Shown: positions 1 through 7,722 of the stretch, in pieces | How positions within the stretch are numbered: the stretch's first letter is position 1 | How the letters are laid out: every line of letters begins with the position of its first letter | Assembly: GCA_023251215.1 (NCBI GenBank) | Contig: JAHEZF010000003.1 | Location: forward strand, 1 to 22,490 | Reading direction: 5' to 3' | DNA from: Sphingobacteriales bacterium | GTDB lineage: Bacteria > Bacteroidota > Bacteroidia > Chitinophagales > Chitinophagaceae | DNA: 22,490 nt | Notes under the pieces: generated by a model | The model's input: the letters and a program-made list of their open reading frames with translations, nothing else | Databases searched by the model: none | Told to the model about the DNA's origin: nothing | Program-made: the position numbers and the translations under genes

Positions 1-945
1 CTCCATTTTAATTCCTTTCACCAGTTTGCCTTCGATAGCCAGCAGACCCGCATCGGTACTGCCAAAATGATAGCATTCTATATTGCTGAACAATTGTTTT
101 TCCTTGACTAATGACTGGTACAGCCTTGATGATCCTCCTCCGCTTAATATATCAGTGAGCAGATCGGTTACATAATATTTACCGTCGAGCCTTGCAGGCA
201 TATGCCAGCATTTGTATAAAGCGTCCAGCGGCACATTTGCGTTCACCGTTGTTTTTCTTTCTTCCTTTTGCACGGGTTCCTGCGTAAGATCTCTTTTATA
301 TTTTTCGCCTGGTGGAATTTCATCAAACCATTTTGCGGCCAGTTCTTTTACTTTTTCTAAAGTTACATTTCCAGCCACCACCAAAACAGCATTAACCGGG
401 CGATAATATTTAAAGAAAAAATTTTTTACGTCTTCCAGTTTCGCATTTTCAATATGTGATAATTCTTTCCCGATCGTCATCCAGCGGTACGGATGTTTTT
501 TATAGGCCAGTTCCCTCATCCGGTGCCAAACATCTCCATAGGGTTTGGTGAGATAATGTTCTTTGAATTCTTCACACACCACTTTGCGCTGTACTTCCAG
601 GTTTTTTTCAGTAAAAGCCAGAGACAACATGCGGTCACTTTCCAGCCAGAATGCTGTTTCAAGATTTTCGGCTGGAAGTTGTATATGGTAATTGGTAAGA
701 TCGTTGGTGGTGTAGGCATTGTTCTCGCCCCCGGCCATTTGTAACGGCTCATCATAGCTGGGAATATTGACAGAGCCGCCAAACATTAAATGCTCAAACA
801 AATGAGCAAAACCTGTCCGGTCAGGATCCTCGTCCCGTGAGCCCACATCATACATAATATTCATAACCGCCATGGGAGTGGAGCTGTCCCGGTGAACAAT
901 TACCCGCAGGCCATTGGTCAGTATAAATTTTTCGAAATTGATCAT
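1..945 (-). CDS. M16 family zinc metallopeptidase (insulinase/pitrilysin-like), partial
   Basis: The reading frame is open from an ATG at 945 to the window edge (315 codons), so the C-terminal part is missing. The inverted zinc motif HLFEH is at residues 48-52. The third zinc ligand should be Glu126 (or the adjacent Glu125), 74 residues on, in VVCEEFKEH; this is the spacing known for M16 peptidases. The stretch NNAYTTNDLTNY (75-86) is also typical of M16 N-terminal domains. The protein starts directly with the domain (INFEKFILTNGLRV) and has no signal peptide, so this copy is probably cytoplasmic. M16 proteins degrade peptides and often occur as two-domain proteins or as pairs of about 420 residues; which applies here cannot be seen. 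No clear ribosome binding site is present, which is normal for this phylum. The family call is firm; the substrate is unknown. Confidence 0.93.
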   Translation of the reverse strand, partial: MINFEKFILTNGLRVIVHRDSSTPMAVMNIMYDVGSRDEDPDRTGFAHLFEHLMFGGSVNIPSYDEPLQMAGGENNAYTTNDLTNYHIQLPAENLETAFWLESDRMLSLAFTEKNLEVQRKVVCEEFKEHYLTKPYGDVWHRMRELAYKKHPYRWMTIGKELSHIENAKLEDVKNFFFKYYRPVNAVLVVAGNVTLEKVKELAAKWFDEIPPGEKYKRDLTQEPVQKEERKTTVNANVPLDALYKCWHMPARLDGKYYVTDLLTDILSGGGSSRLYQSLVKEKQLFSNIECYHFGSTDAGLLAIEGKLVKGIKME

Positions 946-1020
946 AAGAAATTATAATCATGAAATTAAAAATCGTCCGACCTGGGTCTCCGCCTGAGAG
1001 GCTGTCTAAATTTAAAGAAA

Positions 1021-1100
1021 GGATCACGGATAACACGGATTAGACGGATTTTAATTGATTTATTCCGTGTATATCCATTCAATCCGTTTTATCTGTGTTC
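1021..1100. repeat. Intergenic imperfect inverted repeat built of GGAT/ATCC units
   Basis: GGAT occurs at 1021, 1028, 1037 and 1046 on the plus strand, and its complement ATCC at 1073 and 1082. The arms 1032-1050 and 1081-1099 pair at 16 of 19 positions across a 30-base loop. Degenerate repeats of this 'cacGGATtaacacGGATt' kind are, from memory, frequent between genes of Bacteroidota. It lies between the M16 peptidase and the aspartic protease and encodes nothing obvious. The stretch 1101-1237 that follows has no gene I can support. Confidence 0.55.
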
Positions 1101-1237
1101 TAATGTCCTGTTTTTAAACAGTCACTGGGGCGGATTGCCGAAGGCGACAATGAAGCTATAGCGAACAATGTAAAAGTATTGAAAAATACGGCTATAACTG
1201 TGAAAGCACCTGTTATGGGAGAAATGCGGGGAACAGA

Positions 1238-2434
1238 TCAGATAATGCTTTTTACCTTGAATACAATCTCTATCAATTCTCCACCCCTCCGGATGATGAG
1301 TTTAACTCTTTCGTTGGGTACCTGCAGCGCTTGCTTATACTGATCGAGGTTTTGGGAAAAATTTTTATTAACTGCTATCACTTCATCTCCCTCTTTCAGG
1401 CCAGCTGCTTCAGCGGGAGAATTTTTTGCCACATCTCCAATGAGTATTACGCCTCTGATCAGGTACAATTCAATGCCGGAATAAGAATAATCAAACTGGT
1501 CGGCGAAATGAGAGTTGGGTGTAATATAAATATCTCTCTTTTCATAATTAATGATCACATTAAAGCGTCGCAATATATCGTTGCCGATCAATCCGCCCAT
1601 ATAGGGATAATTGGTAACATTATTTTCATCATCAAAAACATAAACAGGAACATTTTTGAAACGGTACGGTCCTAGTTTTGTTTCTTTTATCACCATCAGT
1701 TCCATGTCTATTTTTCCCCCGAGGCCTTCACCTTCTTTTATCCAGCGTTTTTTTTTCTTGTTCAGGAAATTACTGTCATTTACAAAATCTTTTGTAAGTA
1801 ACATACAAACACCGGCGCCCATATCATATAAGAATCTTGAACTGACCGCATAATCATCTTTTACTCTTGCCGACTGTGCTACCAATTGGTTGATGGTGGG
1901 CTTTAAAAGATAGCCGCCCCGTGGATAGCGAAGAGTGCCTTTGTTGCAGAAATCAATCTTCATGTTGTCGTAATCTATCTTAATAATATAGCGGTTCATC
2001 ACAGAATAGCCAATTATGCCGTCAATACGTTCGCCATATACTGCAGTAAGAATGGAATAGTCGTTTATATGAAAATCGAGACTGTCTATAATCAGCCCCG
2101 GAAAATGTAATTGCTGGTTATATAAAAAGCTGACTTTGCGGATGGTGGCAATACCACGTATTGTTCTTTCGGTTGGGATTGGGTGCAAATTGAACTCAAC
2201 AGCCGTGGAAGAATCAAGAGATATCCCGCTGCTGCCGGTATCCAATATAAAATTGAGTGTATCGGGGTTAGTACCAAGTTGTGCCCTTACAATAACAATT
2301 CCCCCCGTAAGCTGGATAAATGGAATACGGGTAAGCAGCTTTGATGGCGGTTCAATAAATTCTTCCTGGGCTTGCATGGACTTGGATGCCAGCAAGGAAA
2401 CAATCACAGAAAGGCAAATAAATATCTTTCTCAT
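1238..2434 (-). CDS. Secreted retropepsin-like aspartic protease with C-terminal PDZ domain
   Basis: The product is 398 residues from the ATG at 2434. This start is chosen because it opens directly into a signal peptide (MRKIFICLSVIVSLLASKSMQA followed by Q). An ATG at 2470 would add 12 hydrophilic residues before the signal. The first catalytic motif DTGSSG begins at residue 65. A second lobe carries DMGAG at 204-208, which fits the second aspartate of a two-lobe single-chain clan AA protease. Each lobe also has the hydrophobic-hydrophobic-Gly signature (GIIGYSVM near 139-146, GLIGNDIL near 281-288). A PDZ domain fills roughly 316-395 (VAKNSPAEAAGLKEGDEV). Such proteins are widespread in Bacteroidota as periplasmic or surface proteases of mostly unknown substrate. 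It diverges from mqnC across about 190 bases. Alternative view: the second Asp may be structural only. Confidence 0.88.
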   Translation of the reverse strand: MRKIFICLSVIVSLLASKSMQAQEEFIEPPSKLLTRIPFIQLTGGIVIVRAQLGTNPDTLNFILDTGSSGISLDSSTAVEFNLHPIPTERTIRGIATIRKVSFLYNQQLHFPGLIIDSLDFHINDYSILTAVYGERIDGIIGYSVMNRYIIKIDYDNMKIDFCNKGTLRYPRGGYLLKPTINQLVAQSARVKDDYAVSSRFLYDMGAGVCMLLTKDFVNDSNFLNKKKKRWIKEGEGLGGKIDMELMVIKETKLGPYRFKNVPVYVFDDENNVTNYPYMGGLIGNDILRRFNVIINYEKRDIYITPNSHFADQFDYSYSGIELYLIRGVILIGDVAKNSPAEAAGLKEGDEVIAVNKNFSQNLDQYKQALQVPNERVKLIIRRGGELIEIVFKVKSII

Positions 2435-2596
2435 GCAGTTAGTTGAAATTGCAACCCATTCACTATTCATGACAATTCTTTTATTTTAAATGATGCACTC
2501 TGTATCCTTTCTGTAATGTACTGAGTTAATGATCAAGCTCAAAACCTTTGCTGCCGCCAAAGCAGCCGTTCACCACTTTTTTCTGTTATTGCATTG

Positions 2597-2605
2597 TACC
2601 TTTAC
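2597..2605 (+). promoter_or_regulatory. Probable -7 box of mqnC (TACCTTTAC)
   Basis: This matches the Bacteroidota -7 consensus TAnnTTTG with A for G and ends 15 bases before the mqnC ATG. The same box at the same distance precedes nagA. No good -33 TTTG box is seen upstream. The box overlaps an in-frame TTG at 2594, which argues against translation starting there. Confidence 0.5.
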
Positions 2606-2620
2606 TTTATTAATAACACT

Positions 2621-3778
2621 ATGCAACTAAACGGGATATATCAGAAAGCTGTTGCCTTCGGTTTTCTTTCTGTGGAAGAAGGAGTGCATCTTTATCATCA
2701 TGCACCATTATCCGACCTGATGTTTATAGCGGATGAGTTACGAAAAAAACAGGTGCCGCACGGGAAAGTAACCTGGCAGATAGACCGTAATGTAAATACT
2801 ACCAATGTATGTGTTGCCAATTGTAAGTTTTGCAATTTTTATCGCATCCCCGGCCATGCCGAAGCGTATATCACAGACATGCCCACATACCGGAAAAAAA
2901 TTAAAGAAACATTGAAGTTCGGAGGAGATCAGTTGTTATTACAGGGCGGCCATCATCCTGAATTGGGCCTGCAATTTTATGTAGATACTTTCCGGCAGAT
3001 CAAAAAAGAATTTCCAACCATTAAACTTCATGCACTGGGCCCGCCCGAAGTGGCGCATATAACCAAGCTGTCCAAAGGACCCAATGGGGAAAAAAGCACA
3101 CATCGTGAAGTGCTGATGGCTCTGAGAGCGGCAGGCATGGATTCATTGCCCGGCGCCGGCGCCGAAATTTTAATTGATCGGGTAAGAAGATTAATAAGTA
3201 AAGGCAAATGCGGCGCACAGGAATGGCTCGATATTATGCATGAAGCTCACAAATTAAATATCACCACGTCGGCCACTATGATGTTTGGCCATGTAGAAAC
3301 AATTGAAGAACGATTTGAGCATTTGGTAAAAATAAGAGAACTGCAAAACCGCATCCCGATAGCTATCGGGACTGAAAACGCCAAGGGCTTTTTAGCTTTT
3401 ATTCCATGGACCTTCCAGGATGTGGATACCCTGCTGGCAAAGATCCGTGGTGTACATAATTTAACTACACCTGAAGAATATATCCGCATGATCGCCTTAA
3501 GCCGTATCATGTTGCCCAATATTAAAAACATACAGGCAAGCTGGTTAACGGTTGGCAAACAAACCGCACAACTTTGTTTGCACAGCGGCGCCAACGATTT
3601 TGGTTCTATTATGCTGGAAGAAAATGTGGTCAGCGCTGCCGGTGCCCCGCATCGTTTTACTTATAAAACAATCCAGGATGCCATCCGTGAAGCAGGCTTT
3701 GAACCGCAACTGCGCAACCAGCAATATGAGTGGAGAGAAATACCTGAAACAATAGAAGAGCAGGTGATTGATTATTGA
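2621..3778 (+). CDS. mqnC: Cyclic dehypoxanthine futalosine synthase (menaquinone futalosine pathway)
   Basis: This is a 385-residue radical SAM protein. The cluster motif CVANCKFC places the three iron-sulfur cysteines at 64, 68 and 71. It is followed by QGGHHPELGLQFY, by DSLPGAGAEILIDRVRR, by TSATMMFGHVETIEERFEHL and by a C-terminal SWLTVGKQTAQL...GANDFGS...MEEN-type region. FIPWTF and the GANDFGS/EENVVSAAGA block fit MqnC rather than its paralogue MqnE. MqnC closes dehypoxanthine futalosine to its cyclic form, a late step towards menaquinone, in the cytoplasm. The ATG at 2621 is preferred over an in-frame TTG at 2594 because that TTG touches the -7 promoter box. Residues 245-251 (IPIAIGT) are encoded by a perfect 18-bp palindrome in what looks like an enlarged loop. 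It is the only confidently assigned plus-strand gene in the window and stands alone; no other mqn genes are present. Confidence 0.92.
   Translation: MQLNGIYQKAVAFGFLSVEEGVHLYHHAPLSDLMFIADELRKKQVPHGKVTWQIDRNVNTTNVCVANCKFCNFYRIPGHAEAYITDMPTYRKKIKETLKFGGDQLLLQGGHHPELGLQFYVDTFRQIKKEFPTIKLHALGPPEVAHITKLSKGPNGEKSTHREVLMALRAAGMDSLPGAGAEILIDRVRRLISKGKCGAQEWLDIMHEAHKLNITTSATMMFGHVETIEERFEHLVKIRELQNRIPIAIGTENAKGFLAFIPWTFQDVDTLLAKIRGVHNLTTPEEYIRMIALSRIMLPNIKNIQASWLTVGKQTAQLCLHSGANDFGSIMLEENVVSAAGAPHRFTYKTIQDAIREAGFEPQLRNQQYEWREIPETIEEQVIDY
3354..3371. repeat. 18-bp perfect palindrome inside mqnC
   Basis: TCCCGATAGCTATCGGGA equals its own reverse complement at all 18 positions. It is read in frame as part of residues 245-251 of MqnC, just after RELQ and just before GFLAFIPW. 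From memory, the same palindrome is a common interspersed element in Bacteroidota genomes, usually between genes. Confidence 0.75.
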
Positions 3779-3783
3779 AAAAA

Positions 3784-3849
3784 GCCATTAGCTATTAGCC
3801 TGTCTGCCATGCAGGCAGGCAAAGAATATCCCCCCCTTGACCGGAGGGG
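3784..3849. repeat. Cluster of palindromes between convergent mqnC and cytochrome genes
   Basis: Three pieces lie side by side. At 3784-3800 the short unit AGCCATTAGCTATTAGCC repeats AT(T)AGC. At 3798-3807 and 3811-3820, GCCTGTCTGC pairs with GCAGGCAGGC (one G-T pair) around a three-base loop. At 3833-3849 CCCCT pairs with AGGGG around a seven-base loop. None is directly followed by a T tract, so a classical terminator is not shown, although the position between two convergent genes would suit transcription termination. Confidence 0.5.
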
Positions 3850-3913
3850 CAGGGATTGATGAAGTAAAAGAACTTCGGCGTTCTGAATTCCTTGTTCATC
3901 TGTTCGACATTCT

Positions 3914-4882
3914 CTACTTCGGATACTTCTCCACTTTATTGCTCAACGGTTTTATTGTTCGCAGGTAAGCATAAATTGCTTTCAGGTCATCATCCGTCAT
4001 GCCGGCATATGATACAAGCGGCATGATGGTATTTTGTGTTCCGGGATCAAAACTATAGGCCGCTTCTTCGCGGTATTGAATGAACTTGTTCATAAATCGC
4101 TCTTCATTCCAGGCGCCAAGCCCGGTAGCAGAATCCGGAGTGATATTGGCGGAGTTCACTTTAAAACTGCCCACATCAAAAGCTGAACCCCCGGCAAAAG
4201 ACCGGCTGAAGTCAAATTGTCCTTTTACCTGTGGTGTATGACAGTCCATACAAACGGCTGCATTAATCAGGTATTCTCCATATTTTACCGGATCACTTTC
4301 CGGCGGACGCATATTATCATCAACTGATTTTTGCAAAGCGGGACCCGGATAGGCCATACTTATCGGTATCATCAGGTGTCTTACCGGTACTTTATTTTTT
4401 ACTGGTTTCAATGTACGGATGTAAGCAATTATGCTGAGCAGATCTTCTTTAGCCATATGATTAAAATTTACATATGGCATCATGGGGAATAGGGTATCGC
4501 CATTTTTACTGATCCCCTGTGTTATGGCCCGCAACACTTCATCATCGGTCCATGTACCAATGCCTGTTTCGGGATCGGGTGTAATATTTTTGGCATAGAC
4601 CGTTCCCGGTAATCCTATAAGTTTCTGATCAAATACTTCGCCACCCATACCCTCTGTGCCGGGAATTACCGGCCCTGCAAATTTGCTGAAGTCCCGTTTG
4701 CTGTGGCAATCAAGACAAGGAGTAACATGATTAGCCAGGTACTCGCCTCTTGCAATAACATTTTTAATGGAGTCTTCTCTGGCATTGACCTGCGGTTCTG
4801 ATTTATTGTTATTACAGGCCATAAAATAAACGGCAGAAATTGCAGCAATCAGGATTGCAGTTACGGTAATAAGCTTTCTCAT
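3914..4882 (-). CDS. Dihaem cytochrome c lipoprotein
   Basis: The product is 322 residues with two haem-binding sites, CLDCH at 56-60 and CMDCH at 211-215, each in its own class I cytochrome c domain (about 44-160 and 200-312). Probable axial methionines are Met135 (MMPYV) and Met287 (IMPLV). Each domain also has a NITPD segment followed by GxG.W. The N-terminus (LITVTAILIAAISAVYFMAC) ends in a lipobox-like FMAC with Cys23, so it is likely anchored as a lipoprotein and faces the periplasm or outer membrane. The layout resembles the cytochrome subunits of membrane alcohol or gluconate dehydrogenases, but no dehydrogenase gene is adjacent, so the redox partner is unknown. It is transcribed away from nagA, 72 bases downstream of it. 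Electron transfer is a safe role; anything more specific is inference. Confidence 0.9.
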   Translation of the reverse strand: MRKLITVTAILIAAISAVYFMACNNNKSEPQVNAREDSIKNVIARGEYLANHVTPCLDCHSKRDFSKFAGPVIPGTEGMGGEVFDQKLIGLPGTVYAKNITPDPETGIGTWTDDEVLRAITQGISKNGDTLFPMMPYVNFNHMAKEDLLSIIAYIRTLKPVKNKVPVRHLMIPISMAYPGPALQKSVDDNMRPPESDPVKYGEYLINAAVCMDCHTPQVKGQFDFSRSFAGGSAFDVGSFKVNSANITPDSATGLGAWNEERFMNKFIQYREEAAYSFDPGTQNTIMPLVSYAGMTDDDLKAIYAYLRTIKPLSNKVEKYPK

Positions 4883-4919
4883 TTTGAATGGCAGTTTAAT
4901 AATGGTTAAAAGGGGTTAT

Positions 4920-4951
4920 TAAAGATTGGAAAAGTTTTCAGAAAAAACAAA
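4920..4951 (-). promoter_or_regulatory. Possible promoter of the cytochrome gene
   Basis: On the minus strand TTTG (4948-4951) is followed after 20 bases by AATCTTTA (4920-4927), close to the Bacteroidota TTTG / TAnnTTTG pair. It sits in the 72-base gap after nagA and would give a leader of about 30-40 bases. The first base of the -7 box does not match. Confidence 0.3.
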
Positions 4952-4954
4952 AAA

Positions 4955-6058
4955 TTAATCGGGGAGAATGGCGGTTTCCAGTTCACTGTCAAGTACAACC
5001 AATTTTGCTTTATATCCTTTCGATATCCGGCCAAGTTTATTATCCAAACCCATTACTCTTGCCGGGTAAAGGCTGCACATCCTCAGCGCCTCTCCCATTT
5101 CTATACCGGCATACTGAACTAAATTTTTTAACGCCTTCCTCATGGTTAAGGCAGATCCGCTGAGAACACCCGCCGCTTCATATTTATCTCCGGATGATAT
5201 ATGCTGGTAATATCCTTCGGTAGTATTGGTGACGGCATCGGTGATCGCAAATAATCTTTCTTTCATAACCCGTTTGGCAATGCGGATAGCAGCAAAATCC
5301 ACATGATGCCCATCGGGAATAATGCTGGCCGTAACAGTTGTGTGATCCATGGCGGCTCCCACTAATCCGGGCTCCCGGTGTTGAAACGGACTCATCGTAT
5401 TATATAAATGTGTAACCGTGGTAATGCCGTTGGCAAAACTTTCTATCGCTTCTTTATACGTTGCATTGCTGTGTCCGGCCGAGATGATGATATTATGCGA
5501 AAGAATCAATTCAATAAGTTCTTTGCCGCAGATTTCAGGAGCAAGTGTGATCATTTTAATAACTCCCTTACCATAGTTCAATAATTCTTCCGCTTCTTTC
5601 ATGGATGGTAAATGGATTAATGATTCAATATGGGCGCCTTTTCTTTCGGGGTTGATCCACGGCCCTTCGAGGTGCAGGCCCAATATTCCTTCTCCTTTAT
5701 TATTCCAATAATCTTTTACCGCATCAATACATTTATAAAATACATCTTTAGTATTTGTGGCAACAGCAGGCAAACAATAAGCAGTACCGCTCTTATTGCA
5801 ATATTCATTCAGTTTAATGAGTGAATTGGGTTCGGGATAAGTTGCCAGCAGCTTATCATATGCTCCGTATATTTGAAGGTCAATAAATGCAGGAGCAAGA
5901 ATATGGTCGGGGTAAGTTTCTGTGACGGTATTGCCTGTCAATGATGAAGTCGGTATTATGTCTGCAATAATTCCTTTTTCAACAACAATTGCATGTCCAT
6001 GCAGCCAGTCATCACCGGTAAAGATGCGGTCAGAGATATAAACTTTTTTACCCTGCAT
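4955..6058 (-). CDS. nagA: N-acetylglucosamine-6-phosphate deacetylase
   Basis: The product is 367 residues, close to the usual 380. It removes the acetyl group from GlcNAc-6-phosphate in amino-sugar and peptidoglycan recycling, in the cytoplasm. Landmarks in order are PAFIDLQIYG (56-65), HLEGPWINPERKGAH (129-143) with metal ligand Glu131, AGHSNAT with His196, THLYNTMSPFQHREPG with His217, DGHHVD (249-254) and ITDAV with the catalytic Asp274. These positions almost coincide with Glu131, His195, His216 and Asp273 of the E. coli enzyme. The ATG at 6058 is chosen over an in-frame TTG at 6085 because that TTG abuts the promoter box at 6074-6082. A terminator of the upstream gene (6116-6143) separates it from its neighbour, so it probably has its own transcript. 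No nagB or transporter gene is adjacent. Confidence 0.93.
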   Translation of the reverse strand: MQGKKVYISDRIFTGDDWLHGHAIVVEKGIIADIIPTSSLTGNTVTETYPDHILAPAFIDLQIYGAYDKLLATYPEPNSLIKLNEYCNKSGTAYCLPAVATNTKDVFYKCIDAVKDYWNNKGEGILGLHLEGPWINPERKGAHIESLIHLPSMKEAEELLNYGKGVIKMITLAPEICGKELIELILSHNIIISAGHSNATYKEAIESFANGITTVTHLYNTMSPFQHREPGLVGAAMDHTTVTASIIPDGHHVDFAAIRIAKRVMKERLFAITDAVTNTTEGYYQHISSGDKYEAAGVLSGSALTMRKALKNLVQYAGIEMGEALRMCSLYPARVMGLDNKLGRISKGYKAKLVVLDSELETAILPD

Positions 6059-6073
6059 GGTATTTATTAGCAG

Positions 6074-6082
6074 GTAAAAATA
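6074..6082 (-). promoter_or_regulatory. Probable -7 box of nagA (TATTTTTAC)
   Basis: Read on the minus strand this matches TAnnTTTG with A for G and ends exactly 15 bases before the nagA ATG, the same spacing as in mqnC. The following leaders of the two genes are also alike, both ending in AATAA-AC-ATGCA. A TTTG lies 24 bases upstream of the box, a little far for a -33 element. Confidence 0.5.
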
Positions 6083-6115
6083 CAATCATGGCAAGAAAAT
6101 ATATTTCAAAACAAT

Positions 6116-6143
6116 AAAAAAGGGGGACCAGGAATGGCCCCCC
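6116..6143 (-). terminator. Rho-independent terminator of the T9SS-protein gene
   Basis: On the minus strand GGGGGGCC (6136-6143) pairs with GGTCCCCC (6122-6129), 7 of 8 as Watson-Crick pairs, around a six-base loop. A run of six T follows at once. It begins 26 bases after the stop codon at 6170-6172 and lies upstream of the nagA promoter. Confidence 0.85.
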
Positions 6144-6169
6144 GTTGTTGTTAATGTTAAACCTTGAGC

Positions 6170-7612
6170 TTAACGATTTTTGACAACAATCTTTTCAATG
6201 GACTGCTCGCCGGTTTCGCGGATGATTACCCGCAGGCCATAAATACCCGGCGACAGGTTATCAATCTGGATGTTGTTAGTAACGCCTTTCCATTGTTTCA
6301 TGATTCGGCCATTCATGTCAATCAATGATACATCACGAATGCCATTTGCATCTTCGAATACTACATTTGCCTTGCCGTCAAAACTCGGGTTTGGATAAAC
6401 GATTATTTTACTTATCTGGCTTTCTCCCCTTACTGATCTGATATCGCTGTATTTGAATTTACCGTCAAAATCAACCTGGCGAAGCCGGTAATTGCTTATC
6501 CCTTTGGAATTATTGAAGTCATTATAGGTGTAGTAAAGTTCTGAATTGCTGTTTCCTGCTGGCGCCTGCGATGGTACAAAAGCAATCGTTTGCCAGCTTC
6601 CGGTTCCAATTTGTTTTTGCAGTTCAAACCCCGTATTGTTTGCTTCGGTTGCAGTAACCCATTTCAATTCAACTATTGAATGATTTCGTTTAGCAGAAAA
6701 TGATTGGAACGATACAACAAGCGGGAAACATCCCGGATCTAAAGCAAGAGCATTTGTAGTTACAGATGATCCCGTAACAACTGCCTCAACCCACAAACTT
6801 ATTAACTGGTTAAAACTGGTAGCGCCGGGATAAACCAAGTTAACACGGGCAAGGGTTCCGCCCGGAGCCAAAGTAGTATCGGCACCTGTAAGCAGGGTGC
6901 TGTCAAATCCAACCCCATCAGGATTAAAAAACAGATCACCGTTATCGGTATACAGCACATAATGCACTGTCATATTAGTGGCGCCGTTATTGGTGATACC
7001 AAAGCTTACACTTCTTGGACTGCATATTTTCAATGCAACTACCCTGGGACTTTTTAAATCAAAGGATAAACCCTGGGTTACACAATGTACATTTCTTCCA
7101 TTAGCTGCCTGGCTTGCCCAAACATCGGCTTCCAAAGGCAATAAACCCGAACAGCCCGAAATGATCAGAGTGATATTTTTAATTGTCATTCTTTCGGATG
7201 TACCGGAAATTGGTGTTTTAATAACACTGAGCCCGGTTGTTAAAGGAATAACTGCGGCATCGGCCGGATAGGTTGTCCCTATTGTCGGTGTTGGGGTTCC
7301 ATTATTAAAAATGGAAATAGTACCCAGCGAGTTTACCAGATCTGGGGCCTTTGGTGCACTCGTGGGATTGGAATAAATAGTGGCCCAGTTGGCAGCCGGG
7401 GTATGATAGTTGGCTGCTTTCCACAAATGGATGTAGGCGAACTTGTTACCATTGTTCACTTCCTGCTGCCAGCTTAAATTGAATTTAACCTGGCATGTTG
7501 TAGTGTTAATACTAACCAGTTCAACAGACACCCTGGACACAGTACATTGTGCATTTAATTGGGCATACATGCCAAACAGCACAATGAAGACAAAAAATAG
7601 ATTCTTTTTCAT
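6170..7612 (-). CDS. Secreted protein with type IX secretion C-terminal sorting domain
   Basis: The product is 480 residues from the ATG at 7612. The N-terminus (KKNLFFVFIVLFGMYAQLNA followed by Q) is a signal peptide. The middle is beta-rich without a recognised catalytic motif. Residues about 300-398 resemble the fibronectin-like spacer often seen before sorting domains (SFSAKRNHSIVELKWVTATE, then YRLRQVDFDGKFKYSDI). The last 75 or so residues form a type A sorting domain: YPNPSFDG, then VSLIDMNGRIMKQW, then LSPGIYGLRV and a final KIVVKNR. Known biology: such proteins cross the outer membrane through PorU/V-type machinery, which removes the tail and anchors or releases the protein. The role of the body is unknown. 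The 5' side (7613-7722) holds no further gene I can see. Confidence 0.88.
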   Translation of the reverse strand: MKKNLFFVFIVLFGMYAQLNAQCTVSRVSVELVSINTTTCQVKFNLSWQQEVNNGNKFAYIHLWKAANYHTPAANWATIYSNPTSAPKAPDLVNSLGTISIFNNGTPTPTIGTTYPADAAVIPLTTGLSVIKTPISGTSERMTIKNITLIISGCSGLLPLEADVWASQAANGRNVHCVTQGLSFDLKSPRVVALKICSPRSVSFGITNNGATNMTVHYVLYTDNGDLFFNPDGVGFDSTLLTGADTTLAPGGTLARVNLVYPGATSFNQLISLWVEAVVTGSSVTTNALALDPGCFPLVVSFQSFSAKRNHSIVELKWVTATEANNTGFELQKQIGTGSWQTIAFVPSQAPAGNSNSELYYTYNDFNNSKGISNYRLRQVDFDGKFKYSDIRSVRGESQISKIIVYPNPSFDGKANVVFEDANGIRDVSLIDMNGRIMKQWKGVTNNIQIDNLSPGIYGLRVIIRETGEQSIEKIVVKNR

Positions 7613-7722
7613 GCTCAAAGTTTTTTAGTTCATAATTCGGATTCGTTAAAAAGTTGTTCATACTACCGGGTTATAAAACAGACAGAACCCTATCAGGGTA
7701 TCCATAGGTTTACAATTGGTAA

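Noticed and set aside
516..782. An 88-residue minus-strand open frame
   Set aside because: It is out of frame with the M16 peptidase, which covers the same bases with its zinc motif and conserved blocks.
1102..1237. Plus-strand open stretch GRIAEGDNEAIANN...
   Set aside because: It has no start codon and runs on antisense into the aspartic protease gene; too short to call a remnant without a search.
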